Below are positions 13,146-24,284 of a stretch of DNA of 64,000 nt, in pieces. Within the stretch, counting starts at the first letter, position 1. Each line of letters begins with the position of its first letter. The notes beneath the pieces were generated by a model, which saw only the letters and a list, made by a program, of their open reading frames with translations, ran no database searches and was not told where the DNA came from. The stretch comes from Sphagnum compactum (lineage: Eukaryota; Bryophyta; Sphagnopsida; Sphagnales). The position numbers were made by a program, and so were the translations under genes. The stretch covers positions 6,262,001-6,326,000 of the forward strand of contig OZ234494.1 in assembly GCA_965153455.1 (NCBI GenBank), given 5' to 3'.

Positions 13146-13513
13146 CTTAGAGCATCTCCAGCGGTGCTCAATTTGTGACCTAACGAAAATATTTTTCACA
13201 TCCAAGATTAGTTATGTACTCTTTTGCAACCCCACCCATAAAACTGAAACTGGGACAGCAAATAGATGGGAAACCACCTGGACGAATCATTATGATGGGC
13301 CAATCGAAACACTGAGCTGCCAGATCATATTTATTACACTCTTGTTTTTTTTCAGGTGCAGAGCGCTGCTGCGCTTTTTACCAGCCACAGCAACGCGAGC
13401 AATTATGTGGAGCCAAAACCACTTTACTGAGCCAAACCGGCATACTGTAGATTTCCTTCATCCAATTTTACTGTGCAGGATCACATACCGAGCGCCGCTG
13501 GAGATGCTCTAAG
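13146..13513. mobile_element. MITE with 24 bp terminal inverted repeats
   Basis: The left terminus (13146-13169) starts CTTAGAGCATCTCCAGCGG. The right terminus (13490-13513) is its reverse complement with a single mismatch in 24 bp. The 368 bp body has no transposase. GAGCATCTCC termini are common in plant non-autonomous DNA transposons. I could not define a clean target duplication: TTA/TAA flank as complements, not as a direct repeat, so PIF/Harbinger or hAT affiliation stays open. The 130-codon open frame across it is spurious. Confidence 0.88.
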
Positions 13514-14700
13514 ATTAGATAGTTTAGCTACTTAGCGGACTGTAGTGGTGGCGGCTACACACTGACTGGCTGTAAAGCCCCCAGCTCCTGCATGTGAAGT
13601 ATCTAGTCTTATGTACTATTCGAAGCTCAATTCTCTAGTCTGAGAGAGAGCTGAGAGCTGGCTAGAATTTCTCGTAGAAATATGATGATGGACAACAGAT
13701 GGCAGTGTACATCATGGAAATACTAGGGCCGGCGGCATATTAATATTTGCAAGGGATTTAGAGAATGTCACCTTACTTTGTAATATTCTTCTGCATGTGG
13801 TGGCACTGGAGCTTCGGTTTTGTAACGTACCTTTTAAGTCTTTCTACTTGGAAGTTGGGATGATCCATGGTTCTTTACTATTTTTGTGTAACTGATTTCT
13901 ATATATATAATAACTTAGAAAGAAACAAGGGTGTTACTGGTAAAATATTTGGTTTTTTTCCTTTGGTTTTCTGCAAGATTATAGGCATGATTAGAACCAT
14001 GTATGTACCAAAATTCATGTCATTCATGTAAATTCAATTGAGCACTGTACAATTAGGCTTCAACCTCCCATCCATACCCCCATATACAACAACATATATA
14101 ATCCATGCCATCCCTGAGACAAATCCCACAAAATGATGTTTGGGGGTCAATGCATCATCCAAAGTCTCCAACTTGAATACTATGACACTCTTTGATGCAT
14201 TTTTGAGCAAGTCCTTTTCACAATGTTCTATGATCTAAGAACTTTCCAAATTAGCATTGCACTAACTTTTTTTGAGCAAGAAATCCTTTTCACATGTATG
14301 ATTTAAGAACTTGCATGAATTTGGACACTTTTTTATTAATTGAAAAAATACCAATTGCCTCTTCACAAACAAGAGTACAATGCTAAAGTTTTCAAGACCT
14401 TAAGACTCTATAGTGATTTGCATGAGCATAGGCCACATGTATTGCACCTCTGAATATGAAAAGACTCCACTTCTATTGTAGTTTCATATATATATACACA
14501 TTCATGTATGTTGAGCACCTTGCTTAAATTTTGCCACTTATTTCTGCTATGGGATTTGAGGTTTGTTTTCCTTGTCTTCCCTTGTAGCTCAAACATCCCA
14601 TCTTCAACTTGAATCCTGTGAATCATGTTTGATGTTCTGTTTTGCAGTACAATGATGATTGTCTTCTGCATTGGAATTGCTTCTATGGTGGTAATAAATC
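13514..14700. other. Intergenic DNA, nothing recognised
   Basis: No gene or repeat array. Contains AT-rich tracts and two loosely similar phrases around TTTTTGAGCAAG (14202 and 14269) that may be a small local duplication. Confidence 0.4.
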
Positions 14701-14737
14701 ATGATACCAATCTCGGTTATGCACCAACCAGGGTTTT

Positions 14738-14895
14738 GTTTCTCAATTTTGTGGTGTAGAACCTGGTGGTGATCATATAAGAAGATTTAGCCAAATTTGT
14801 CTATAGACCAGATATGAAAGTAAATTCTTTTCAAAGAAACCATTTATGTTTTGGCTACCCCCTTGAACCTGTTGTAGAAATCTCCTTCTGGGTTA
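14738..14895 (+). repeat. Dispersed repeat family, copy B
   Basis: Contains the ordered blocks AATTTTGTGGTGTAG, TGGTGATCAT, AGAAGATTTAGCCAAATTTG, a CAGATATGAAAG-like block and TTTTGGCTACCCCCTTGAACC. This matches copy A (8881-9020) and the copy at 63120-63265 block by block, which makes it one of the better conserved members. Confidence 0.6.
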
Positions 14896-17850
14896 CCTGT
14901 AGGCAACAACAACAACAACTAGGGTTTTGAGCTTCTTCTGTAATTAGAAGTCATGAAGCTGATGTGGGTTATGTCATGTGATTGAGAATGTAGAAGGGTA
15001 CATTTCCAAGATCTTGGATCTGGATTACATATAATGTACAGAATATTATGTAAACCAGGGAAACTTCATCACAGATTAGGGTTTGCCAGTAACAGGGGGA
15101 TGTTCAAAATAGATCATGAAAATGACAATTTTCCTAGTCTGCTGACAGACATCATCCTATCTAGGTTCAAAATTGTACATCCTGAAACTGAATTGGACAT
15201 TCAGGTTTGGCGCTGTCCATTTTTAGGTTTGGATTAGGTTTAAATGTTCCATATTCAAAAGATGTGAAGGATTTTACAGCAGATTCCGCCACTTTTTATG
15301 CATCCAATAAGATTGCTAACTTATGGCTTCTTGACTAACGTGCCAAACTTAATTCATCTGCTCTGCCTAACAAAGCAAGGTCAATTAAAATAATTCATGT
15401 AATTTTTTTCCTGCTTTAAGAAAAATAAAAACAAAAGTTGATGGCCCCTTCCAACCAGATAGTAGAATCACACTATTGTGATTCCCCCAATTTTATTCTT
15501 TCATTAAATACTTATTTTCTTTCACACCCAACTACCTTGCAAAGGTGTCGATGCACACCTCAAAAATTTGGCATCAACACGGAGAGAGAAGTTTTCCACA
15601 TTTATTCTTCAATAAACAGGGTTCATTACCCTTTGCAAATGATTTTAGAATGTTCAAAAGTATAGAAATTTGATTCTTTAATAAAAATACCCAATAAATA
15701 AAAAATATTTTTAACTTATAAACAATTATAATCACATAACTATTTTATTCTCCTTCAACTTTGCAAATTTTAAAAATGAAATATCATTGCTTGAAATGTG
15801 AACAAAATCTGAAATTTGGAATTATTTTCATACTTTATTACTTTTCTTGTATTTGGATGATGAAAGTTACATGCATGGGATTTGATAATTTAAATCCAAG
15901 GTAGGTAGGTGTAGTTCATAAAATGGTTTTAAAATGAAATGAAATGAACATACAAAATATCAATTAGTATTGTATCTTTCTTTTATGTTGATAAAAACAA
16001 CATCGAAGACTCAAACGTCATTTTAGATTTCATTTGGGATCTCAAATAGAGACTCCAACACAAGTTTGTCCATGTCTATCCTAGGAGACCCAGATAGGTT
16101 GCCTCCACAACAAGTTTATTATTATTATTTTAAAGGTTTTTTTTCCCCTTTCTTGATCCTCTTTTTCTTTTTGGTGATTTTTTTTTTTTTTTTTCATAAT
16201 AGTTGGGGAGAGAGATGTCAAAATGAATACTTTTTTATATTGGGGAGTCTTCAAAGTTTGTGAACTTTTTTGTGATTGGGCCATTCAATGAGGCTCATTG
16301 CAAAAAAGATATTTAATTAAAATTTAAAAATCTGAACTTGATCCCCAACTAATTAATATGGAGCACAAGTATACTATAGTCACTAAACATCGCCATGTGT
16401 AACAATTATTCATAGACAAGGTTATCACTAGAGATGACATTCGAATCTGAGAGGACTTTGTCATAGTTGATTTCACCCATCTGGGTATCATGATATAGTG
16501 TGCATCATTATCCACAAGAATGCATGCAATGACATTTGTCTTGTAGGAGAAAACGTAGAGTGTGTATTGAGAAACCATTTCATTTTATTTATCATAGAAA
16601 TTTATGGTTGTCTTCATTCTCATTTTGACTCATTTTTTATTTTTTGTGCTCATGTCACTATAACCCGTCATAAAAAAAAACTAAAAAAATAATAATATTT
16701 ATCTCTTATTATTAGCCTTTCAATTGTGCGGAGGCCATTGCAACTTTTCACCATATTGTTGTACTTGAGAAACGATTGTCATCTCTTCCACACATCATAG
16801 TCAGTGCACCTTTGTTTGTTTGTTTGTTGATAGAACAATTTGTGATAGACAATGCTTTTTTAGTTTACAATCTTTTATTTTATTAATGTATTAATGGTGT
16901 ATTGATTGTCATGTTCTTTCGTGACATTGTGCTTTGATTTGCCTTGTACTTCTTGACGATGGGTTCTCATCCGTGCCTTTTTTTTTAAAGAAAATTATAT
17001 GCAGGGTTTTTTCTCTTGCACATTACTTTTTGTACATTTTGTTTTAAGTTTGTGAAGTAGGTGGACTTAGGATCATCCACAAGTGTCCCTTAGCCAAATG
17101 TGGTCAAAGAGAAAGTTTATGTATGCAGAGTGAAAGGGATCTTAGACCTACATGTAGGTCAGGCACCACCCTAACGGGCTTCACAGGTTTGAGCTCCTTT
17201 ATGAATAATGGTAGAGCCCAAGTTCACAAGGGTGAAAACTTGTGGAGCTTCCAAGGCCATTAGCCTTACTCAGCAGAAACAATTTTCCAAAAAGAATCTC
17301 CCCATGTGCGAGAGTGAAAAGGTAGTTTACTTGTAACCCCAGGCTTGGGAGTGAGTAGTTACACATCCTAAACCCTAAACCTAAACCCACCTACTTCACA
17401 TGCATAATCTAAATAAATGCATTAAAATAACAAATGAATTTTTTTTCAAAATTGATTTATGATAGGTGTGTAAGAGTTGTCTCACTCTGAAGGAGTAGTT
17501 GAATCTCTCTCCACTTTTCTAGGAGGGATATTCAGAGATATAAGGTACCCTCCAAATGCACTTAGGAGATCTCTTAGTTGAATTCAAATCTGATTGATAC
17601 CAATTTACCCAATCTAGAGTAACCATATTTCAACATTGGATTTTGTTCAGGCATGCAGAAATACCAAGAATCAAAAGCCTGAGCTGAACTGGTTCCTTAT
17701 CAAAGATTGCCATGGACCAACAACATCTTGGTGAAGCATCATACTAAGTGCACATAATAAGAATCTTTAAGCAGCATTGCTGAGGATCTTAAAGAAGATA
17801 CTGGAAGATCAAGAAGATTTGAGATTTGATATATTACTTGCCCCATTACA
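14896..17850. other. AT-rich intergenic DNA
   Basis: No supported gene. A long T run lies at about 16179-16196, TTTG repeats at 16813-16830, and a short telomere-like block (CCCTAAACCTAAACCC) near 17371-17388. Open frames of 60-85 codons are low-complexity or unrecognisable. Confidence 0.4.
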
Positions 17851-17857
17851 ATGTTCT

Positions 17858-18018
17858 TTACAACAAAAGATGGATGTCCTTGTATGCCAAATGTCAAATG
17901 ATTTCACTGGATTTTGAGTAAGTTCATTGTTCACAATGAATGGGACTTAGTGAGGACACAATAAATTCACTAGTTTATTGAGAAAGGACTAGTGAACTGC
18001 ACCCACATTTTGTAGACA
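17858..18018 (+). mobile_element. Degenerate CACTA-type MITE, relative of 30682-30835
   Basis: Shares with the element at 30682 the left block TTTACAACAAAAGATGGATG (there CACTACAACAAAAGGTG), the core GATTTCACTGGATTTTGAGT, and the right block GGACTAGTGAACTG followed by CCACATTTTGTAG. The outermost CACTA bases are lost on both sides, so this is an older copy. Confidence 0.7.
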
Positions 18019-18519
18019 TCAAAAACAAACAAACAAACATGTGGCCCCATTTCTATCAACATATTGCAAGACCAACTGGCCCTAACACAATGGCCTATTC
18101 CAACACAATATTAGACAAATGTACTTGAAGAAATGTTGTACATTGCAAATACATGTATTTTCTCTTTCTCTAAATTGGACCCATTAATCCCATAGACTAT
18201 ATATATTAAAGGTGCCTTCACACTTGGTGTTAGGGACTTTAGTGTTGAGTCCCCTAACACCATGCTAGTCATTTAGGACTTACACTTACTTACCATAAAC
18301 ATTTTATATTAAGCTAACATTCACTTAAAATTTAGCTATTGCCCATTTAAAATTGGGTGCCACCTAGGATGCCACCTAGATTTTCATTTAACACCGACTT
18401 AACTTCAAGTGTGAATGCACCATAAGTGTATACAAGCCATGTGTTTTATATCTGGCATTTGAAGATATACTTTGGGCCAAGGAATCTAATCAGTGGTGGG
18501 CGGGGCTGTATAAGATTAT

Positions 18520-18600
18520 GTTGCTCAGCACTCACAAGTGCACCATCCATTGGAAACCCATTATGACTCAGCTCCGGATGAAGAGCCTATCCTTTAAACC
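18520..18600 (+). repeat. Dispersed repeat shared with 30290-30345
   Basis: GTGCACCATCCATTGGAAAC followed by CATTATGACTCAGCTCCGGA-like sequence. The same order occurs at about 30300-30345 (CACCATCCATTGAAAACGCA, then TTATGACTCAGTTGAAGATG). It is an unclassified interspersed fragment of at least 55 bp. In both places pyrimidine-rich sequence follows. Confidence 0.6.
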
Positions 18601-18796
18601 TTCTACTTCCACCTCACACCACCTACTTAACTACTTGTCTAAGTAGGTAAGTACCATAGGCAAGTAGGTAGGAAATATAAGTGGTTACAATCTAGGTGGG
18701 CAAGTAGGTAAGGCACTTGGTGGCTACTAGTTAAGTAGATGGATACATGTCGATGGTTCACTCATAACAAAACAACATACCCAACCAAAGTAGGTT

Positions 18797-18960
18797 AAAT
18801 TTTTTTACTCCCAAATTCCGGTTCTCTAGTAAGGTTTAGGGTCTAGCTCTCCTCAATTAAGGTCCTAGGGTCCCCCACCCCTGAAGTCAGATTTGAACTC
18901 ATGACCCTTCCCAAAAAAGGGGAAGGTGTCAAGTGTCAAACCCTAAACACATAAATGAGT
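18797..18960 (-). mobile_element. Probable tRNA-derived SINE, minus strand
   Basis: Read on the minus strand, a B-box-like GAGTTCAAATCTGAC (18886-18900) lies about 40 bp downstream of a degenerate A-box region (TTTAGGGTTTGAC). It is followed by a body of about 90 bp ending GGGAGTAAAAAAA, an A-rich tail. No target duplication was established. The A box is weak, so the call rests on the B box, the tail and the length. Confidence 0.4.
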
Positions 18961-19039
18961 TTGTGAGGAAAATGTGAATATTTTTGTTTCAACTTTACAC
19001 TATCAAAAATAAAGAAATCACATACTTGATACACATGGG

Positions 19040-19266
19040 AATCCATGGCTTAGTGGTTGGTAAATCATCTTTCTTAGTATATGTCTTGGATTCAAATTCA
19101 CCTTTTGGGAAGGAGTAACGCACCACTTGACCCTTACCCTTGAAGATTACTTTTGATGCATGATTGTTATCAAAAGGTGAGAATTGACTCAGTGAGAACC
19201 ACTTAAACTGTTTCCTTGTCAAATTTGATACCCTAGCTCATTATTCAAAATGTGAAAAAAAATTCC
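19040..19266 (+). mobile_element. Probable tRNA-derived SINE, plus strand
   Basis: A-box-like TGGCTTAGTGGTTGG starts at 19046 and B-box-like GGATTCAAATTC at 19088-19099, about 30 bp apart, the spacing of a tRNA-type Pol III promoter. A body of about 150 bp follows, ending at a GTGAAAAAAAATTCC A-rich tract near 19252-19266. It faces away from the SINE-like unit at 18797-18960. It does not fold as a full tRNA, so it is not a tRNA gene. Confidence 0.5.
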
Positions 19267-19880
19267 AAGAATTGAACCAATTCCTAGTTTTGGTCTAAAG
19301 AACTGAAACCAGCAATTTAAACAAAATATGAGAACCAAATTACATTGGTAAAATGACCTATACACTAGTTTTTTATAAATGAGTTTCAAAAAGTGTTAAG
19401 GTGGTGATTTAGCCAAATTTAGCCAAATTTGATTACAACCCAAAACACCAAGTTGAAACCCTACCATAACCAAGTTATGACACATGAATTTGTTTTGAGA
19501 ATCCTTCCATATTAATGACAGTCTATTATAAATTAACATATATGTTTGGCAATGGGGGAGGAGGAAAAGGGGAAAATCTAACAACAAAGCAAGCCAAATT
19601 TTTGAAAGAAATTCAAAATTTGGCAAAATTCTGATATTTCAAAAGGTTACTATACACTACGTTAATATAGTGTTACAACTCCCCTTTCCCCACCAAGAAA
19701 CATGAAAAATGAACTATAAAATATGAAATTGTTTAAATCTCACCACTTCAACCAATCATCATCATTGGCTAAGAAAAACAAATCAATTTCTTTTGTTGGT
19801 CCTCTCCATAGTCATAGCATCCTATGCATAACTTATTTGTTGGCATAAAGAGGATTTTACATTTTTTGATTGCCATGTGA

Positions 19881-20092
19881 TAGAGATGCTCTTAGAAACC
19901 TAATAGCAAGAACATATTTAGAGTCACGAGTGTTTAGAGCATTGTCAATTCTTTTTGCTAATACTTTTTGTGGTCACAATATTTTTCACATATTTGTGGA
20001 CACAAAGGAGGGTTTACAATATTTGATTTTCAATTTTAACAAAATATGAATATACATGCATTTTTTTCCGTATGTGATGGGGATGCTCTTAG
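19881..20092. mobile_element. GAGCATC-type MITE ends (19933-20092) with a solo end at 19881
   Basis: TTTAGAGCATTGTCAATTC at 19933 and GTGATGGGGATGCTCTTAG ending at 20092 are imperfect inverted ends of the family seen at 13146 and 28941. Another right-type end, GTGATAGAGATGCTCTTAG, lies at about 19877-19895. The sequence after both right ends is alike (AAACCTAATAGCAAGAAC against AAAGTTAAAAGCAAGTTC), so the block seems to have been duplicated with its flank. Confidence 0.55.
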
Positions 20093-20951
20093 AAAGTTAA
20101 AAGCAAGTTCAAGGAAAACTAAAAGAGATCTTCATTAGTCTTTTTCTTCTTGGCACATTTTCACCAATTTTCATTTTGGCTCTACTTTCAACAACATGGC
20201 AATGGGAGAAGGCAATTTCAAATGAAAAATTCGTCAATTTTAAAGACAAAAAAAAATTGTCTTGCCAAAGTGGCTCTCTAATGATGCCACATGGTGCCAT
20301 CTCATGCAAGAAACAAACCCAATCAAGGGCCATAAAAGGAGTTAGGGTTTGAAGGTGTAGCCAACGGCTTTGACACAAAAGGTATTGATATCTAAAAGAC
20401 ATCCCTATGTTTTTCAAATTTTCATCAATCTCAATGGCTTCCTCTCTACCACTCTTTCCACTATTTGCCAATATAACTTAGAAGATTTTGCCATCTACTT
20501 TAGAAATGTTATATTAGTATAGTTGAAACTTGAATGTGAATCTTCAATGTGTATCTTGGTGGATATTACGATGGGCAATTGACGTTGGACATCATTGAAG
20601 AGTTAAAGCAACAAGTTCAAGAATCGAAGTTTGAGCTAGCTAAAAAAGGTGGGAATGAAATCTAATCTTTTAAGTTCAACATGTTGTTGCAAATGGTGAC
20701 ATGGGTATTCAAATGTAACTCCAATTCTTCATTTCTCAATGTGGGTGTTTCTCTCAATTCATTTTGTGATGTTTCATGAATGATGTCTCTAAACGAAGTT
20801 TGCTCTTTGAAATAATTTTGAGAAAAATTTACATGTTTGAAAATTTTGTGAAAAAAACTTTTGTGACAAAATTCTACTAGATTTCCTTTGTTAATTTCAA
20901 GTTCAAGCGTTTTTTGTATAAGCAAAGTTCTAGATCCAATGTTGCTTCTAG

Positions 20952-23667
20952 AATAAAAACTCAATTCCTACCTCAAATCCACAACCTAAAATAGTCATTA
21001 ATGAAGCTTCACAATTTACATATCCAAACAAGGTTGTTGAAATAGAATCTAAAGAATGCAAAGCTACATATGAATTACATAAAAAGTTTCAAGATGAAAT
21101 GGCATGCAAACTACCATGGGTAGAACTTATAGTTGATAAAAGTGAAAAGATTCACCAAGTCTATTATAAGATGTGCATTAAGATTGAGGGCAAAAAAAAA
21201 CTTTTGGTTCCAAAAATTGATTTTTTATGGAACCATGCCAGGAGAAGGCAAGCTAGGATAGGAGGGCATGGGCTTGCTATGGGTAAATTTTATTGTGTCA
21301 AGGTGAAAGCATGGTAAAATGTACAATTCAATTACCTTGGCAATCTATTTGTCAAGCTAACAAGAAGTAGGACCAAAACCCATCATAAAATTACTATACA
21401 TTCAATCTTTTTACTTAAATGATAAAAATCAAAATACTTCTTCATTATTATGAATTAAAATTAAAATTTTACATTATAAAAGTAGGTTTCAAGTAAGCTT
21501 TTCTAAATGTAAGTAGCTTTTGAAGCGTAATTTTTGCAGTGCAACATTTGTTTCAAGTATGTGTCAAGTACATTCTACCAAAGAGAAAGTAGAATTTATT
21601 TATTTTCCTTCCTTTGAATATACAATGATCTTTATGTTATAATTTCACAAAAAATATATTTCATTAAATTTTATAATGAAAAAATACTTTTGAACACCAT
21701 ATTGACTAGTCAAATTCCCTACTTTTATTATTCCAAAGTTTTTCAAATTTTTTATTCAATTTTGTATAAACCCAATGGAAAGCACCATGGTCTCAAAATA
21801 AAATTTGAATCTACTTTCTTGTGTTTTGTCAAAAATTGTCTCATTTTTAACTCCATTATAAATCAAAGACATTTAATTCTATACTTTAACATGCTTTCAC
21901 TTGTCACTAATATTACACATCAACATAATGAAAGGTTGTATGTTGTTGTTAGTTGAAATATAATTCTAAATCAGGTCATGCATGGCAAAACAACAAAGAG
22001 GAAAAAAACTTGTGCAATTTGTTAAAAAAGTTCATCTTTTGAACCAAAGTAGACCATTGACTAACTATGAAAAAATTTAGAGTTTATACAAGTTTTTGAA
22101 AATCCCACAAAACCCAATCAAACACTAAAGTGATTCAATGGGCTAACAAATGGCTAATAACATGCACAACATAAATGTGTTCCAAGTAAGCAAAGATGTT
22201 TTCAAGGAATCATAATTCATGTCAATTTCCATTAATCAAGTTAGTAATATTAATAATCAAAGTTCACTATCTATTCATGGTTATGTTTTGCAAGGATGGA
22301 AACAAATTTTCATTATATTGACCCTAGACAAGAAATGCAAGCCATCTCCCATAGTTGATTTGGGGAATCTAATCAAGTATGGTGGACTAACTAAAGTTAA
22401 AATTGCAAGGAGACTAATTTGTTTGGGAGTTGATGGTGCTATTGTATTCCAAGGCTTGAAAACAAGTGTAGTAATGTTAATGAGAGCTCAACATGCCTCA
22501 TTCCTCCTTGATGTGCATTACATGGCACATAAAACAAACTTGATTGTTTAAGCATTGTCCCATTTGTCAATTGTTTCAAAGTTGAAGGATCTCTTTACCA
22601 AGTTGTATGGGTACTTTTCAAGATCTCACAAGTGTGCACTTGAATTCTCTAATCTTGTTATTATCATGGAATTAAAAGGGTTTAAAATATTTCAAAATGT
22701 GAAAACTCATTGGATTAGCATTTGGAACCTTTGAAAAAAATCCAATCAAAGTTTAGGACTCCTTGTCAAGATGGCCATGGATGCTCCATTTACAATAGTA
22801 GCTTAATCAAAATGTGATGTTCTTTGTGATGTTAATATTATTTCGGGGCCTCCTATGTTTGTTCCATTGTTGGATGTGTGGACAATTTATATCAAGTTTG
22901 ATATTACTTACAGCCAAAGTTCTTCCCTAATTTGAACTTTAGGAATCAAATCTTGTCTTTTCGAATCAATGGTCGATCCTATGTGGTTTATGGGTATGTG
23001 CAACAACCAAAGGACAAGGACCTTTGAGAATACTAGACTTTGCATACGAGATTAAGGAGATTGAATACCTATGTGCAAATGGTTGCATCAAGGAATTGCA
23101 TAAATGATTTTAAAATAATGACGTTATGAATGCACTTGGCATTGTGTACTCACAATATTGGTTACAAGCCACATCTAAGATGATGTTCCTTTTCCATTTA
23201 CCTACATTGAAGCAAACATATTGTGTGAAGAGACAAATTGGATTAGACTTCTTAGTCATGGAGCTTATTGACGAACATATGTTGGATATTCAAAATTCTT
23301 CATTCAAGTTGACCATAAAAACCAATGCAAAAACAACAATGGATGCACCATTTGATCAAGATCCCTTAACCAAGTTGTGGATGAGATTGTCATCCAATGA
23401 ACTTTTGTTAAATTGATTGAATGAGTTTATGAAGTTGACTAAAACTAATTGTGGTTCAAGTGCTTGGATTAGTGGAAGATGAAAAGTGTTTTTAGCACTC
23501 TTAACTTCATGAAAACAAAGTTGAAAAACCAGGTGGGAGGACACTTGAATAATGTGGTCCATATGTATTCTCAAAAGTTTTATATAAAAGAGACGTTTCC
23601 TTTCCAAAAAACAATCACAAATTGGAGAGAGTCCAAGTCAAGGGCTACAAATGTTCTTATAGCCTAG
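20952..23667 (+). pseudogene. hAT-superfamily transposase pseudogene (ZMYM/DUF4371-like, hAT C-terminal dimerisation region)
   Basis: A nearly full-length, dead transposase of the plant hAT-like family related to zinc-finger MYM-type proteins. The N-terminal part (20952-21317) shows CIKIEGKKKLLVPKID, a zinc-finger-like region. The core runs from about 21905, with LVQF, SRPLTNYEK, FLKIPQNPIKH, GYVLQGWK, GGLTKVKIARRLICLG, DGAIVFQGLKT and HYMAHKTNL, then VKTHWIS and LLVKMAMDAP. A late block (23126-23667) has ALGIVYSQYWLQ, PFDQDPLTKLW and the dimerisation motif STLNFMKTKLKNQVGGHL. Breaks: stops at 22078, 22126, 22144, 22213 and 22549, a frame change in the A run at 22001-22008, more damage at 22730 and 22930-23120, and 21318-21900 unassigned (intron or insertion). 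Both tryptophans expected around 22126 and 22144 are TAA. No terminal inverted repeats were defined. Family is assigned from remembered motifs, without a search. Confidence 0.85.
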
Positions 23668-24216
23668 TTTAGGCAAGTTGCAAAGTCAATTTTTGTTTTG
23701 AATTAGTAACATAGTAACATAGTAACATCCCATTTGCTATGAAGGACCAAGTTAATTAAAAGTTCCTTACTAATATTCTCAAGTGATGATGTACTTGTTT
23801 ATGTATTATGCTTTGATGGTAGACTAAATTGTCAATTGGAATAATGTGGCCCATTCATGCTAATACAAGGATATCAATTTTTTGTATTGTGTTCTAAATT
23901 TCTCTAATTCTATGATATTGGCAAGTCTAATTTTAAGAGCATTTTGTCCTTGATAAAGACTTACTATAATTTTCCTTTTGTTTGCATTTTGTCTCTTGTT
24001 TTGGGTCAATGGCTCTTTACTACAATGGGCCAAATCCATTGGATTGAAGTTTGAACCCCAAAAGATAAGTCCATTGATCTGCTCATGTTATACACATGTA
24101 AATTTTCAGTTTTGATAGTCAAATTTCATATTGACCTTGAAATGAAGCATCCACAACCTCTATACATCCCTTTTTCAAGGGTCATCAAATTATGCAAATT
24201 GAAAAGGTCGATGATC
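23668..24216. other. AT-rich flank of the hAT pseudogene
   Basis: No gene. An 8 bp repeat AGTAACAT occurs three times at about 23706-23730. The 3' inverted end of the hAT element may lie here, but I could not pair it with an upstream partner. Confidence 0.35.
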
Positions 24217-24284
24217 CTTAGGGTTTAGGGTTTAGGATAAACCCTAAACCCAAACCCTAAACCCTAAACCTAAACCCTAAACCT
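24217..24284. repeat. Head-to-head interstitial telomeric repeat
   Basis: Three TTTAGGG-type units on the plus strand (about 24218-24235) are followed after a 2-4 bp gap by about six CCCTAAA-type units (24238-24284, some degenerate to CCCAAA or CCTAAA). The heptamer is the plant-type telomere repeat. The orientation, TTTAGGG running into CCCTAAA, is that of two telomere ends meeting. Confidence 0.85.

Noticed and set aside
13120-13512. 130-codon plus-strand frame
   Set aside because: It lies almost exactly within the MITE, including its terminal repeats.
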